From: CAZHWR01 sp964536085
GTDB taxonomy: Bacteria; Bacillota; Clostridia; Oscillospirales; Ruminococcaceae
Length of the DNA stretch: 11,713 nt
Assembly: GCA_964536085.1 (NCBI GenBank)
Contig: CAZHWR010000052.1
Span: 1-11,713 of the forward strand
Direction: 5' to 3'
Below, piece by piece: positions 1-6,250 of the stretch. A model generated the notes under the pieces. The model was not told where the DNA came from and searched no databases. It saw only the letters and a program-made list of their open reading frames with translations. Both the position numbers and the translations under genes were made by a program. How positions within the stretch are numbered: the first letter of the stretch is position 1; the number at the start of each line of letters is the position of its first letter.

Positions 1-1
1 C

Positions 2-166
2 AAAGGCGTAGTAAAGACAGCGAAAAAGAACCAGCTTGTAAAGATAGGCAAGAAGAAATATGCGGCTAACAAGAACGGACAGATTCTTATCAACAAGAAG
101 AAAGTTAAGATAGGCAAGAAAACCTATAAGACCAACAAAAAAGGCGTAGCGACTCTTAAAAAATAG
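2..166 (+). CDS. C-terminal end of a lysine-rich repeat protein (partial)
   Basis: The frame is open from the window edge to a TAG at 164-166 and gives the last 54 residues of a protein whose start lies outside. Nearly half of the residues are lysine. Two copies of a unit of about 22 residues can be read, each containing VKIGKK, then Y, then NK-G (VKIGKKKYAANKNG and VKIGKKTYKTNKKG). They are matched at DNA level by an exact 14-base direct repeat at 41-54 and 107-120, 66 bases apart. The ending TNKKGVATLK resembles the TxxxGxAxL strand of repetitive extracellular Ig-like or beta-rich domains, so a secreted or surface protein whose basic tail contacts wall polymers is a reasonable guess. The function cannot be named from this fragment. 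A terminator follows 32 bases after the stop, so this gene ends its own transcription unit. Confidence 0.8.
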   Translation, partial: KGVVKTAKKNQLVKIGKKKYAANKNGQILINKKKVKIGKKTYKTNKKGVATLKK

Positions 167-197
167 TTGGACGCAGACGCTTATCGATAAAAAGCTG

Positions 198-228
198 AAA
201 CAGCCTCCCCAAAAAGGAGGCTGTTTTT
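198..228 (+). terminator. Rho-independent terminator of the lysine-rich repeat gene
   Basis: AAACAGCCTCC (198-208) pairs perfectly with GGAGGCTGTTT (216-226) around a 7-base loop, followed by a T-run. It lies just downstream of the stop at 164-166. Confidence 0.9.
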
Positions 229-331
229 ATCAATATTCTTAATTTTGTACATGGGTAAATAGTTTTACATGCACAATTTTTATATTTATTGTGAAAGTAT
301 ACAATTTGCTCACAATTTATTTGTTGATTTG

Positions 332-379
332 CACATCAAAATTTGCCTTAAATTTTATTGCGATAAAAACTTTGATGTG
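332..379. repeat. 9-bp inverted repeat around a promoter (possible operator)
   Basis: CACATCAAA (332-340) is the exact reverse complement of TTTGATGTG (371-379), with 30 bases between. The right arm occupies the promoter spacer up to the extended -10 and the left arm lies upstream of the -35. This placement suits a dimeric or looping repressor, but no regulator gene is nearby, so the role is inferred. Confidence 0.4.
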
Positions 380-386
380 ATATAAT
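358..386 (+). promoter_or_regulatory. Sigma-A promoter with extended -10 for the surface protein
   Basis: TTGCGA (358-363), a 17-base spacer, and a perfect TATAAT (381-386) preceded by TGA, which is the TGn extended -10 element. The likely transcript start is near 393. The only gene downstream before the next terminator is the surface protein at 637, so its mRNA would carry a leader of about 240 nt. Confidence 0.7.
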
Positions 387-392
387 AATAGC

Positions 393-636
393 GGAACATA
401 GGCTACGCATTGTGCATCGCGCCGGAAGTGCAAAAGCTGTCGTAAAACAGCGTGTCGTATATTACCGCGGATTAGATTGGAATAATGTGTGATATCTGAC
501 CGCATTGTCATTAAAGCCGAGTCGATATGCCGCGAGTCTTTGAATATGTATTGAAACATACCTTGTGTTCGTTAAGTCGTTTTTAATTCAGGTATGTTCT
601 AATATACAGACAAATCGTATGGAGGTTTTAGATTCT
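393..636 (+). promoter_or_regulatory. Long structured 5' leader of the surface-protein gene
   Basis: About 244 bases separate the predicted transcript start from the chosen ATG, with no convincing gene inside; the reading frames here are weak on both strands. Visible structures are GCTGT/ACAGC (436-440 with 447-451, 6-base loop), TATGT/ACATA (545-549 with 556-560), and AACATACCT/AGGTATGTT (555-563 with 590-598, 9 bp). The last two share bases 556-560 and so cannot form together, which is a possible switch. GGAGG at 621-625 lies outside the 9-bp stem. I could not match the leader to a known riboswitch consensus such as SAM, cobalamin or c-di-GMP. Confidence 0.4.
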
Positions 637-1602
637 ATGAAAAGAGCTAAAATATTGTCAAAAATATTTTGCGGAATTGTAGCTGCTTCAATAGCTTGTA
701 CAGCAATGACAAGTGCCGCGACAGGTGATGTTGCCGCAACATTTGATAAAGCTAAGCTGACTTTGGCGCAGGGTGTAGTTAATCTTGATGAAGAGGGCTA
801 CAGAGAACTCGTTCCCAATGCTTCAAACACAAGTACGCATACTGTTTACGGCCTTGAAGCCGGAGGACTCGACGGTACAAAAACGTACACTATTGCTGCT
901 AAGATTCGTTTGAACGGCTATGAGAACGGCGATGCCGGTGAAGAGGCAACAGAATCAAGCGCAAATGTATTCGGTATTGACCCGAAATTTAACGATGAAG
1001 ACGGTTCTGTTTCACCTGATCAGGATCCGGTCGAGTGTTGGTTTACCGCAAAGGATATATTGGATGCTGTTGCTAAATACGGCGACGGTGAGTTCATTAC
1101 ATATTATGTAGTTGTTGAACCTGAATCCAGCTATTACGATGGTATTACCAATCTTAGAATCGAGAACCGTTTGACATACATGGCGGCTTCCGGCACACAG
1201 TACATGAAGCTTGCGGTAGATTCTTTAACGGTATATGAGGGTAATTATAAGATTCCCAATGGCGTAAAGGCTACGTCTACGGCTACAACAACTTCCTCGG
1301 AAGATGAAGAAGTTTCGTCAAAGGCTGGAGGCTCAATATATAATCAGTATGCCAGCTATAAAGGCAGCAACAAGGATTATGTAGACTATAACTACAGCAA
1401 CGCCAGTTATAACGAGGATTATTCTACAGCTTCCTCCGGCGGCAGCGGTGCCAATGCAAATGAAGCCGGTGTAGACAGTTCTAACCCGCAGTCCGGCTCT
1501 AAGGGAATAGGAATGGTAGTTTTGGCAATGGGCGGTGCGGCTGTTTTAGGCGGTGCGGCCGTGGTTGCCGGCAAAAAGCGTAAAGGCAGTAAGAAAAAAT
1601 AA
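637..1602 (+). CDS. Secreted surface protein with NPQSG-type sorting signal
   Basis: The frame could extend up to an ATG at 565, but ATG 637 is preferred. It has GGAGG at 621-625 and opens directly on a signal peptide: basic MKRAK, then hydrophobic residues about 10-26, with likely cleavage around residues 27-28. The mature part (about 34-200) is acidic, with strand-like segments, and matches no domain I recognise. Residues 212-270 are a low-complexity Thr/Ser, then Tyr/Asn/Ser-rich stalk. The C-terminus has the layout of a sortase substrate: NPQSG at 283-287, a hydrophobic Gly/Ala-rich segment at about 290-311, and a lysine/arginine tail. NPQSG departs from LPxTG but resembles the NPxTG-type signals common in Ruminococcus relatives. 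If it is not cleaved, the segment would act as a plain membrane anchor. The gene is alone between its promoter (358-386) and terminator (1649-1682). Adhesin, scaffold and structural roles are all possible. Confidence 0.85.
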   Translation: MKRAKILSKIFCGIVAASIACTAMTSAATGDVAATFDKAKLTLAQGVVNLDEEGYRELVPNASNTSTHTVYGLEAGGLDGTKTYTIAAKIRLNGYENGDAGEEATESSANVFGIDPKFNDEDGSVSPDQDPVECWFTAKDILDAVAKYGDGEFITYYVVVEPESSYYDGITNLRIENRLTYMAASGTQYMKLAVDSLTVYEGNYKIPNGVKATSTATTTSSEDEEVSSKAGGSIYNQYASYKGSNKDYVDYNYSNASYNEDYSTASSGGSGANANEAGVDSSNPQSGSKGIGMVVLAMGGAAVLGGAAVVAGKKRKGSKKK

Positions 1603-1648
1603 TGCCGAATGATTCACTGATTTTGGTATATTAAATTTAGCTATACTT

Positions 1649-1682
1649 AAGGGCTCTTATTTGAGAATAGGAGCCCTTTTTA
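1649..1682 (+). terminator. Rho-independent terminator of the surface-protein gene
   Basis: GGGCTCTTAT (1651-1660) pairs with ATAGGAGCCC (1667-1676), ten pairs including one G-T, around a 6-base loop. AA upstream pairs with the start of the T-run. It lies about 50 bases after the stop at 1600-1602. Confidence 0.9.
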
Positions 1683-1759
1683 TTGAAGCGCTATTACTCC
1701 GATATGTTAACGTTGCCGTAATATCAAATCGCTGTTGATTAATTTTAAAGGAAACTTGT

Positions 1760-2454
1760 ATGTCCAATTTTGAAAATCATTACAATCAAATTCTGGAAAA
1801 AAAGAACGAAAGCGAATATCAAACGGAAGCGGCGCTTGCACAGCTTTCAATTGATGTAAGTACAGTAATCCGGGATATTTTATATAACACTGATATTTTT
1901 CGCGAAATTAAGTATAAGGATAGTGCGCTTGCTATCACTGTCGACAATTGCTCTGCGTTTAGCCAAACGCTGTATTTAAACAATGCTCAGGGTTTTCCAG
2001 CCGAGATGCCCGGCAACGATTGCATTATTTATGCTATCGGTTTAAGATATGCGGATAGCAATGGGTATCGCCTGTTCGGTGAGATTTGTTGCTTCTCATG
2101 GGATGGGGACAATGAGTATTGAAGAGCATTTGAAATCAATTTTACCGATGCTCGGATTGATGTGAAAGTGTCTCGCGCAGATCTTTATTTTACTGATGAC
2201 GCATTGCCGATTAATAACAATCCGTGGAGCGGTCGTCATGTGTTGCATATGATATCTGCAAAAAGGTAGAATTACCCGGAAAATACTGCAATGCGAAAGA
2301 GCTTGAACTGCATGGGTTTTCCGGTTCATATCCGAACTTTGTTAGAGAGGGGCAATTAAAGGGAGTGCATCTGGAAGATTCATATGGAATGCTGTATTTG
2401 ATAGGATTTGAAAAACACGCGGTTTACTCAATTCACTGCATAGAGAATACTTAA
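1760..2454 (+). pseudogene. Unrecognised gene broken by an in-frame stop and a frame change
   Basis: ATG 1760 has a good site (AAAGGAA, 1747-1753) and opens a 120-codon frame ending at TGA 2120-2122. The same frame then continues for 48 more sense codons with protein-like content (starts RAFEINFTDARIDVKV) to TAG 2267-2269. Just before that stop, at the AAAAA run 2260-2264, the frame one base back continues through KVELPGKYCNAKELELHGF to TAA 2452-2454. Restoring one A and one sense codon would give a single protein of about 231 aa. It appears soluble, with a helical N-terminus and mixed strands, and no signal peptide or membrane segment. I do not recognise the family. The simplest reading is a decayed gene with one nonsense mutation and one single-base deletion. 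Alternatives are sequencing errors, or two short genes (1760-2122 and 2224-2454, the latter from GTG without a clear ribosome site). No convincing promoter is visible in 1683-1759. Confidence 0.6.
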
Positions 2455-2526
2455 GATGACCGCCTGACGGTGCAGTTTTTATGCGGAAGTGCGTTTTGAG
2501 CAATAGACTCGTTTCCGGAATTATTC

Positions 2527-2619
2527 ATGAGTATGCCGCGGCGGCTGTTATTTTTAATCGGTTGGCTAGGATTTGGAGGAATAATGGGAGTTTTAACAGT
2601 AGTTTCAAAAAATAAATAG
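2527..2619 (+). CDS. Possible 30-aa single-span membrane peptide
   Basis: ATG 2527 (or the second ATG at 2533) to TAG 2617-2619 encodes a basic-then-hydrophobic peptide. It has arginines at residues 5-6, a continuous hydrophobic Leu/Ile/Gly/Val stretch at about 7-26, and the tail SKNK. That is the layout of a small transmembrane protein. Against it, the Shine-Dalgarno match upstream is weak (CCGGAA) and there is no promoter or homologue I can name. It could equally be chance or a remnant of the decayed gene upstream. The rest of 2455-2662 holds nothing else I can support. Confidence 0.25.
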   Translation: MSMPRRLLFLIGWLGFGGIMGVLTVVSKNK

Positions 2620-2662
2620 CGATAAAATATAGCTTACGTCGGACGGGTAATATTAGCCAATT

Positions 2663-2709
2663 AAAAACAACCTCAATGGTGCGAAATATGTACCCTTGAG
2701 GTTGTTTTT
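2663..2709. terminator. Bidirectional terminator between convergent units
   Basis: AAAAACAACCTCAA (2663-2676) pairs perfectly over 14 bp with TTGAGGTTGTTTTT (2696-2709), and GGT/ACC extends the stem inside the loop. Both strands end in a T-run. It starts three bases past the stop of the leftward glycosyltransferase gene and also closes the rightward units at 1760-2619. Confidence 0.93.
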
Positions 2710-2712
2710 GTA

Positions 2713-3903
2713 TCAGTCTATTAAATCATACAGCTTAAGGATTTCATCTTCGTTCGCGGTGTCTTTAAGCGAAAGATTTTCAGATAAGCGTTTGCAGAGC
2801 GAATCATCCGTCAGCATTTTATTAAGCATGGATGCAAGCATATTTGCCTCAAGCGGCACTATTACGCCTTCCTTGCCGTTTGTCAATTGGTCGCGGGCAG
2901 TTGAATAGTCAGCGAGCAAAATCGGCTTGCACAAAGCGCACGCCTCATCCACGGCGATTGCCTTTCCCTCGAAACGCGACGGCTGAAAGTATATGTCGCA
3001 TGCGCCAAGATAGGGGTATGGATTTGCCTTTTCGCCTAAAAAAATCACTTTATCGGATATTCCGTTCTGTTCGCAAAGCGCTTTTAACGCTGCTTCTTCG
3101 GGACCGATTCCAATAATATACCACTTAAAGTTCGGCGCGTCCGCCGATTTTGTCGCAAGCGAAACGGCATTTATTCCTACATCCAGCCCTTTTTGATACG
3201 AGAGCCGCGCAATTGTTAAAATGCGCTTTCCGCGAAATCCATCTGAAAACCCGGACTCTGAGCACGCCAACTCCTCGATGGCTTTTTTTGACACTATGTT
3301 GTATATGACGCGGTGCTTTGCTTTGTTTTCCGGGAAAACCTCGTCGAGTGACTGACGGCATGAATCGGATACAGTGCAGACATTGTCAAGCTTTGCAAAA
3401 TAGTCCTCATCGATTGATTTTTGCATACCCATTGCTTCGTAATCGCCGTGGATAAATCCGATTTTCTTTTTTGCATTTATAAAATCCACCGCATAGTAAA
3501 GCGGCTGACCTTCCATGAACGCTATGACTGCGTCGTATTCGGTCTGATTTGGTTTTAACAGCTTCTTTTCAATGCAGTAAACTCGGTTCAGACGTTCCCC
3601 AAGCGTTCCGTTTCGGCTTACAAGCGTTACTAACAGGCGGCAAAACGCGGTTTTAGGCATTTTCATTTTTAAAAGCGCTAAAAAAGCTTTACGGATATTA
3701 AGCTTATATTCCGCGGGCAATAACGGCTTTAACAGATTGACTTCGTGCGGGACGTTTTTTAAAAACAGCCCTTCGTGCACAAAAAGCTGTAAATCAACGC
3801 TGTATTTTGAATAATCGAACAGCTTCAGCAGTGTAACGAGGCTTTTTTCGATTCCTCCGCTGTGCAGGCTGTAGTTTACAAACAGTATCTTTTTTTTTGG
3901 CAT
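2713..3903 (-). CDS. GT4-family glycosyltransferase
   Basis: This 396-aa cytoplasmic protein has the GT-B fold of GT4 retaining glycosyltransferases. GGIE at 16-19 is the glycine-rich N-terminal loop. The C-terminal nucleotide-sugar half has IARLSYQKG (231-239, with the Arg and Lys that contact the donor phosphates), IIGIGPEE (263-270), and PSRFEGKAIAVDEA (308-321), in which E312 and E320 form the E-x7-E signature. It has no membrane span and the usual family length. It would add one sugar to the lipid-linked repeat unit of the surface polysaccharide; donor and acceptor cannot be read from sequence. ATG 3903 lies 6 bases after the upstream TGA, whose region (GGGGTGA) serves as ribosome site, so the two genes are probably coupled. 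It is the last gene of the leftward operon. Nine consecutive A residues in codons 2-5 form a possible slippage tract. Confidence 0.92.
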   Translation of the reverse strand: MPKKKILFVNYSLHSGGIEKSLVTLLKLFDYSKYSVDLQLFVHEGLFLKNVPHEVNLLKPLLPAEYKLNIRKAFLALLKMKMPKTAFCRLLVTLVSRNGTLGERLNRVYCIEKKLLKPNQTEYDAVIAFMEGQPLYYAVDFINAKKKIGFIHGDYEAMGMQKSIDEDYFAKLDNVCTVSDSCRQSLDEVFPENKAKHRVIYNIVSKKAIEELACSESGFSDGFRGKRILTIARLSYQKGLDVGINAVSLATKSADAPNFKWYIIGIGPEEAALKALCEQNGISDKVIFLGEKANPYPYLGACDIYFQPSRFEGKAIAVDEACALCKPILLADYSTARDQLTNGKEGVIVPLEANMLASMLNKMLTDDSLCKRLSENLSLKDTANEDEILKLYDLID

Positions 3904-3909
3904 GGCGCG

Positions 3910-4980
3910 TCACCCCAAAAGCATCAGACGCAGCGTGTAAAGCCTATACGCCGCAAATACCACAGGTCGCGCTTTCAGCCGCAGAATACTTATGATAAGC
4001 TTGTCTTTTTTAGAACCGTCTTTAAAATATTCTTTTACATTGTTGTCAAAAAGCCGCTCGTCGCTCAAAATTTCGCTGACCTGCCTGTATCGTTCTTTGA
4101 CGGAGACCTTGTTAGCCTTGAAAAAGCAGTTTACGATAGATTCGTGTGCCGCAAAACGCACAAACCATGCATTGAGTCGTTTGGAGCACTCGTTTTGGGG
4201 ATATGCGTCCGATCGGATGTTTTCGTGCAGAAAATCATTCACTTCGTTGTAATATGCTTTAAGCATGCCGAACTTGTTCGGACGGTAGCGGGTTGAAAGA
4301 GAGTTTGGATTGTATCGGTAGTGATAAAGCGCATCCGTTATAAAAAGCGGTCGGCTTGCCTTTGAGTGCAGACGTATGGCGAAAAGGCTGTCCTCCAGCA
4401 TTATTTCCTGCTCGCTTAAAAACAAAAGCCCGTTTTCGGTAATAAGACTGCGCTTGATAAACCGACGCCACGCCGCGCCGAGCATGGGTGAGTCTTTAAA
4501 TTCACCGTCTGCGCTTCTTCCTATAAGCTCTTTTTTAATCTGAGCGGCAAGCTGATCGTCAGAAGTATCGTCTTCATAGGGTATGCTGAAAACGGCGCTC
4601 GTCATCCTTGCGTTGTTTTCAAAAAATGCGTTGAAAAATACAAGATCACTTGAATTTTTCTCCGCTTTTTTCACAAGAGTTTCAAGTGCGTTGAACGATA
4701 TATAGTCGTCTGAATCGATGAATAAAACATATTCGCCCGAGGCGTTTTCAAGTCCGGCGTTGCGCGAAAGACCAAGCCCCGAGTGCTCCTTTTCAACTAT
4801 TTTTATCCTACTGTCAAGCTTTGCATAATCTTTTACAATATCGATGCTGTTATCGCCAGACGCATCGTTGACGGCGATAACCTCAAAATCAGGGAAAGAT
4901 TGTGAAACTATGCTGTCGAGGCAGTGCTGGATATATTTTTGAGTATTGTAAACAGGCAGTATTATGCTGACCTTAGGCAT
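3910..4980 (-). CDS. GT2-family glycosyltransferase
   Basis: This 356-aa protein has an N-terminal GT-A domain typical of GT2 inverting transferases. It shows VSIILPVYNTQKY from residue 4, VNDASGD at 37-43, SRNAGL at 72-77 and FIDSDDY at 87-93, where the D-x-D type residues (D89, D91) bind metal and nucleotide-sugar diphosphate. The C-terminal half (about 200-356) is basic and helix-rich without a clear membrane span, as in EpsJ/CpsI-type enzymes. It should transfer one sugar during repeat-unit assembly at the inner face of the membrane. ATG 4980 has GAAAGGA about 10 bases upstream. A 96-base gap separates it from the upstream gene. The gap holds a short inverted repeat (TGTCGG/CCGACA, 5013-5037) without a T-run, so I read the operon as continuous here. 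Confidence 0.93.
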   Translation of the reverse strand: MPKVSIILPVYNTQKYIQHCLDSIVSQSFPDFEVIAVNDASGDNSIDIVKDYAKLDSRIKIVEKEHSGLGLSRNAGLENASGEYVLFIDSDDYISFNALETLVKKAEKNSSDLVFFNAFFENNARMTSAVFSIPYEDDTSDDQLAAQIKKELIGRSADGEFKDSPMLGAAWRRFIKRSLITENGLLFLSEQEIMLEDSLFAIRLHSKASRPLFITDALYHYRYNPNSLSTRYRPNKFGMLKAYYNEVNDFLHENIRSDAYPQNECSKRLNAWFVRFAAHESIVNCFFKANKVSVKERYRQVSEILSDERLFDNNVKEYFKDGSKKDKLIISILRLKARPVVFAAYRLYTLRLMLLG

Positions 4981-5076
4981 TTAGTAAACATTCCTTTCTT
5001 CGGGCGTGATTATGTCGGTTTAGACTTAACCCCGACAGGGAAAAGAGCCGTTTTTAGGCGATTTATCCTTATTCGA

Positions 5077-6246
5077 TTAAGTATTGGGCAAACAACCGGC
5101 AAAGCGCATAATGTCACTCATTATTTTTTTCCAGTCAAATTTTTCCTTTGCGAGCGCGATTTCATCCGATGTGATTTTTTCATCGCTTGCAACATTGTTG
5201 TAAAAACTGATTATATCTTGCATGTTTATAACGCTGTCATTGTTCGGGAATTTTTTAGCGAACGGTCGATTTTCAATCAGCGGATCTTCGTAGGCATAGA
5301 TAAACGGAAGCCCCATCGCCATATATTCGCGTGATTTGAGCGATGAGCAGTGCGTCAGTCCGCGCTTATAGCACCCGAGAGTTGAAACGCCGATATTAGC
5401 TCCCGCGTAGGCTTTGTAAAGCTCGTCGCCGGATTTAAAGCCGGTGCAGTTTACAAGACGTTCAATTCCGAGTTCTTTTACAAGACGTTTAAATTCTGGA
5501 AGCTCGTTTGGATCGCCCCCGATAAGGGTGAATCCAAAGGTGTACCCGCTGTCGGGGTGTGTTTCAGTATATTCACTGATGCCTTTTAAAACCCGTTCGT
5601 ATCCCTGCCACCAAAGAGTTCCCGCCGCCGAGGCAAACTGAATATGGCGGCTTGCCGGGTCAAGAGTGATTTTTTCAAGGCTGTTGACCGATATTCCGTT
5701 GTCAAAATTTTTCGCCGGCACGCCGAAAAATTTTGACGTGCTGTTGCCGAAAATCACGGCGGCCTGCGCCTTGCCTTTTAAAAATAAGCCGGAAATGCGG
5801 TCGTCTGCGATGCAGATAAGCGATTTAATAAGCGTAACCGCTTTATTGGTTAAGCCCTTGGCGGATTTATAGCTACCGACGTAATCCCGCGCGTATGGGT
5901 AATTCGGGATTTCAAGTATTACCTTTATGTTTTTGGTTTTGGCAAGCCTCAGTATCTTCATAATACCGGATGAAAGCTTGTCCACTCTGAAATAAATTAT
6001 GTCGGGTGAGTATTCTGTGATATAGCTAACGGAAAAAGCGCAGAACTGCTTCATAAGACGACGGTCGCCCGAAAAGCGGTATGACGCGCTGTTTTGACCG
6101 TAAAATTCAAAATTGTCCTGCCGCTTCATGGAAACTGTGACCGAATATCCGAGAGATGAAAAAGCCGCCGCCTGACCGGCGACCTTCTTTTTAACGCCGA
6201 GGTACAACTCTGAATCCTCAAGAAAGGTCAGATACAATAAATTCAA
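5077..6246 (-). CDS. GT4-like glycosyltransferase (TTG start)
   Basis: I place the start at TTG 6244-6246, giving 389 aa beginning MNLLYLTF, a normal first strand of a GT-B enzyme. GGAGG (6256-6260) sits 9 bases upstream and only 4 bases separate this start from the previous stop. An upstream in-frame GTG at 6277-6279 would add 11 basic residues but lacks a ribosome site. The N-terminal half carries LYLGVKKKVAGQ, where such enzymes bind the acceptor. The C-terminal half has FTLIGG (239-244) and SSLKSREYMAMGLPFIYAYE (301-320). That segment matches GT4-like polysaccharide enzymes that keep only the second glutamate (E307) of the E-x7-E motif; the first position is histidine. It is cytoplasmic with no membrane span. 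Its role in polysaccharide repeat-unit synthesis follows from family and operon. Confidence 0.87.
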   Translation of the reverse strand: MNLLYLTFLEDSELYLGVKKKVAGQAAAFSSLGYSVTVSMKRQDNFEFYGQNSASYRFSGDRRLMKQFCAFSVSYITEYSPDIIYFRVDKLSSGIMKILRLAKTKNIKVILEIPNYPYARDYVGSYKSAKGLTNKAVTLIKSLICIADDRISGLFLKGKAQAAVIFGNSTSKFFGVPAKNFDNGISVNSLEKITLDPASRHIQFASAAGTLWWQGYERVLKGISEYTETHPDSGYTFGFTLIGGDPNELPEFKRLVKELGIERLVNCTGFKSGDELYKAYAGANIGVSTLGCYKRGLTHCSSLKSREYMAMGLPFIYAYEDPLIENRPFAKKFPNNDSVINMQDIISFYNNVASDEKITSDEIALAKEKFDWKKIMSDIMRFAGCLPNT

Positions 6247-6250
6247 TCGA

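Noticed and set aside
317..559. 80-codon open frame on the minus strand in the leader region
   Set aside because: No ribosome site, unnatural composition, and it lies over the promoter and leader of the surface gene on the other strand.
565..636. N-terminal extension of the surface protein from ATG 565
   Set aside because: The 24 extra residues would precede a complete signal peptide, and GGAGG at 621-625 points to ATG 637.
2120..2122. TGA read as selenocysteine or tryptophan
   Set aside because: Other genes here use TGA as a normal stop (3910-3912, 9120-9122, 10846-10848) and TGG for tryptophan. No selenocysteine hairpin stands out, and the protein breaks again at 2260, which favours decay.
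2459..2476. Small ACCG/CGGT hairpin followed by TTTTT as a terminator after the broken gene
   Set aside because: The stem is only four base pairs; the strong 14-bp terminator at 2663-2709 explains the end of transcription better.
5013..5037. TGTCGG/CCGACA hairpin between two leftward glycosyltransferase genes as a terminator
   Set aside because: Only six strong pairs and no T-run on the leftward strand, so termination inside the operon is not supported.
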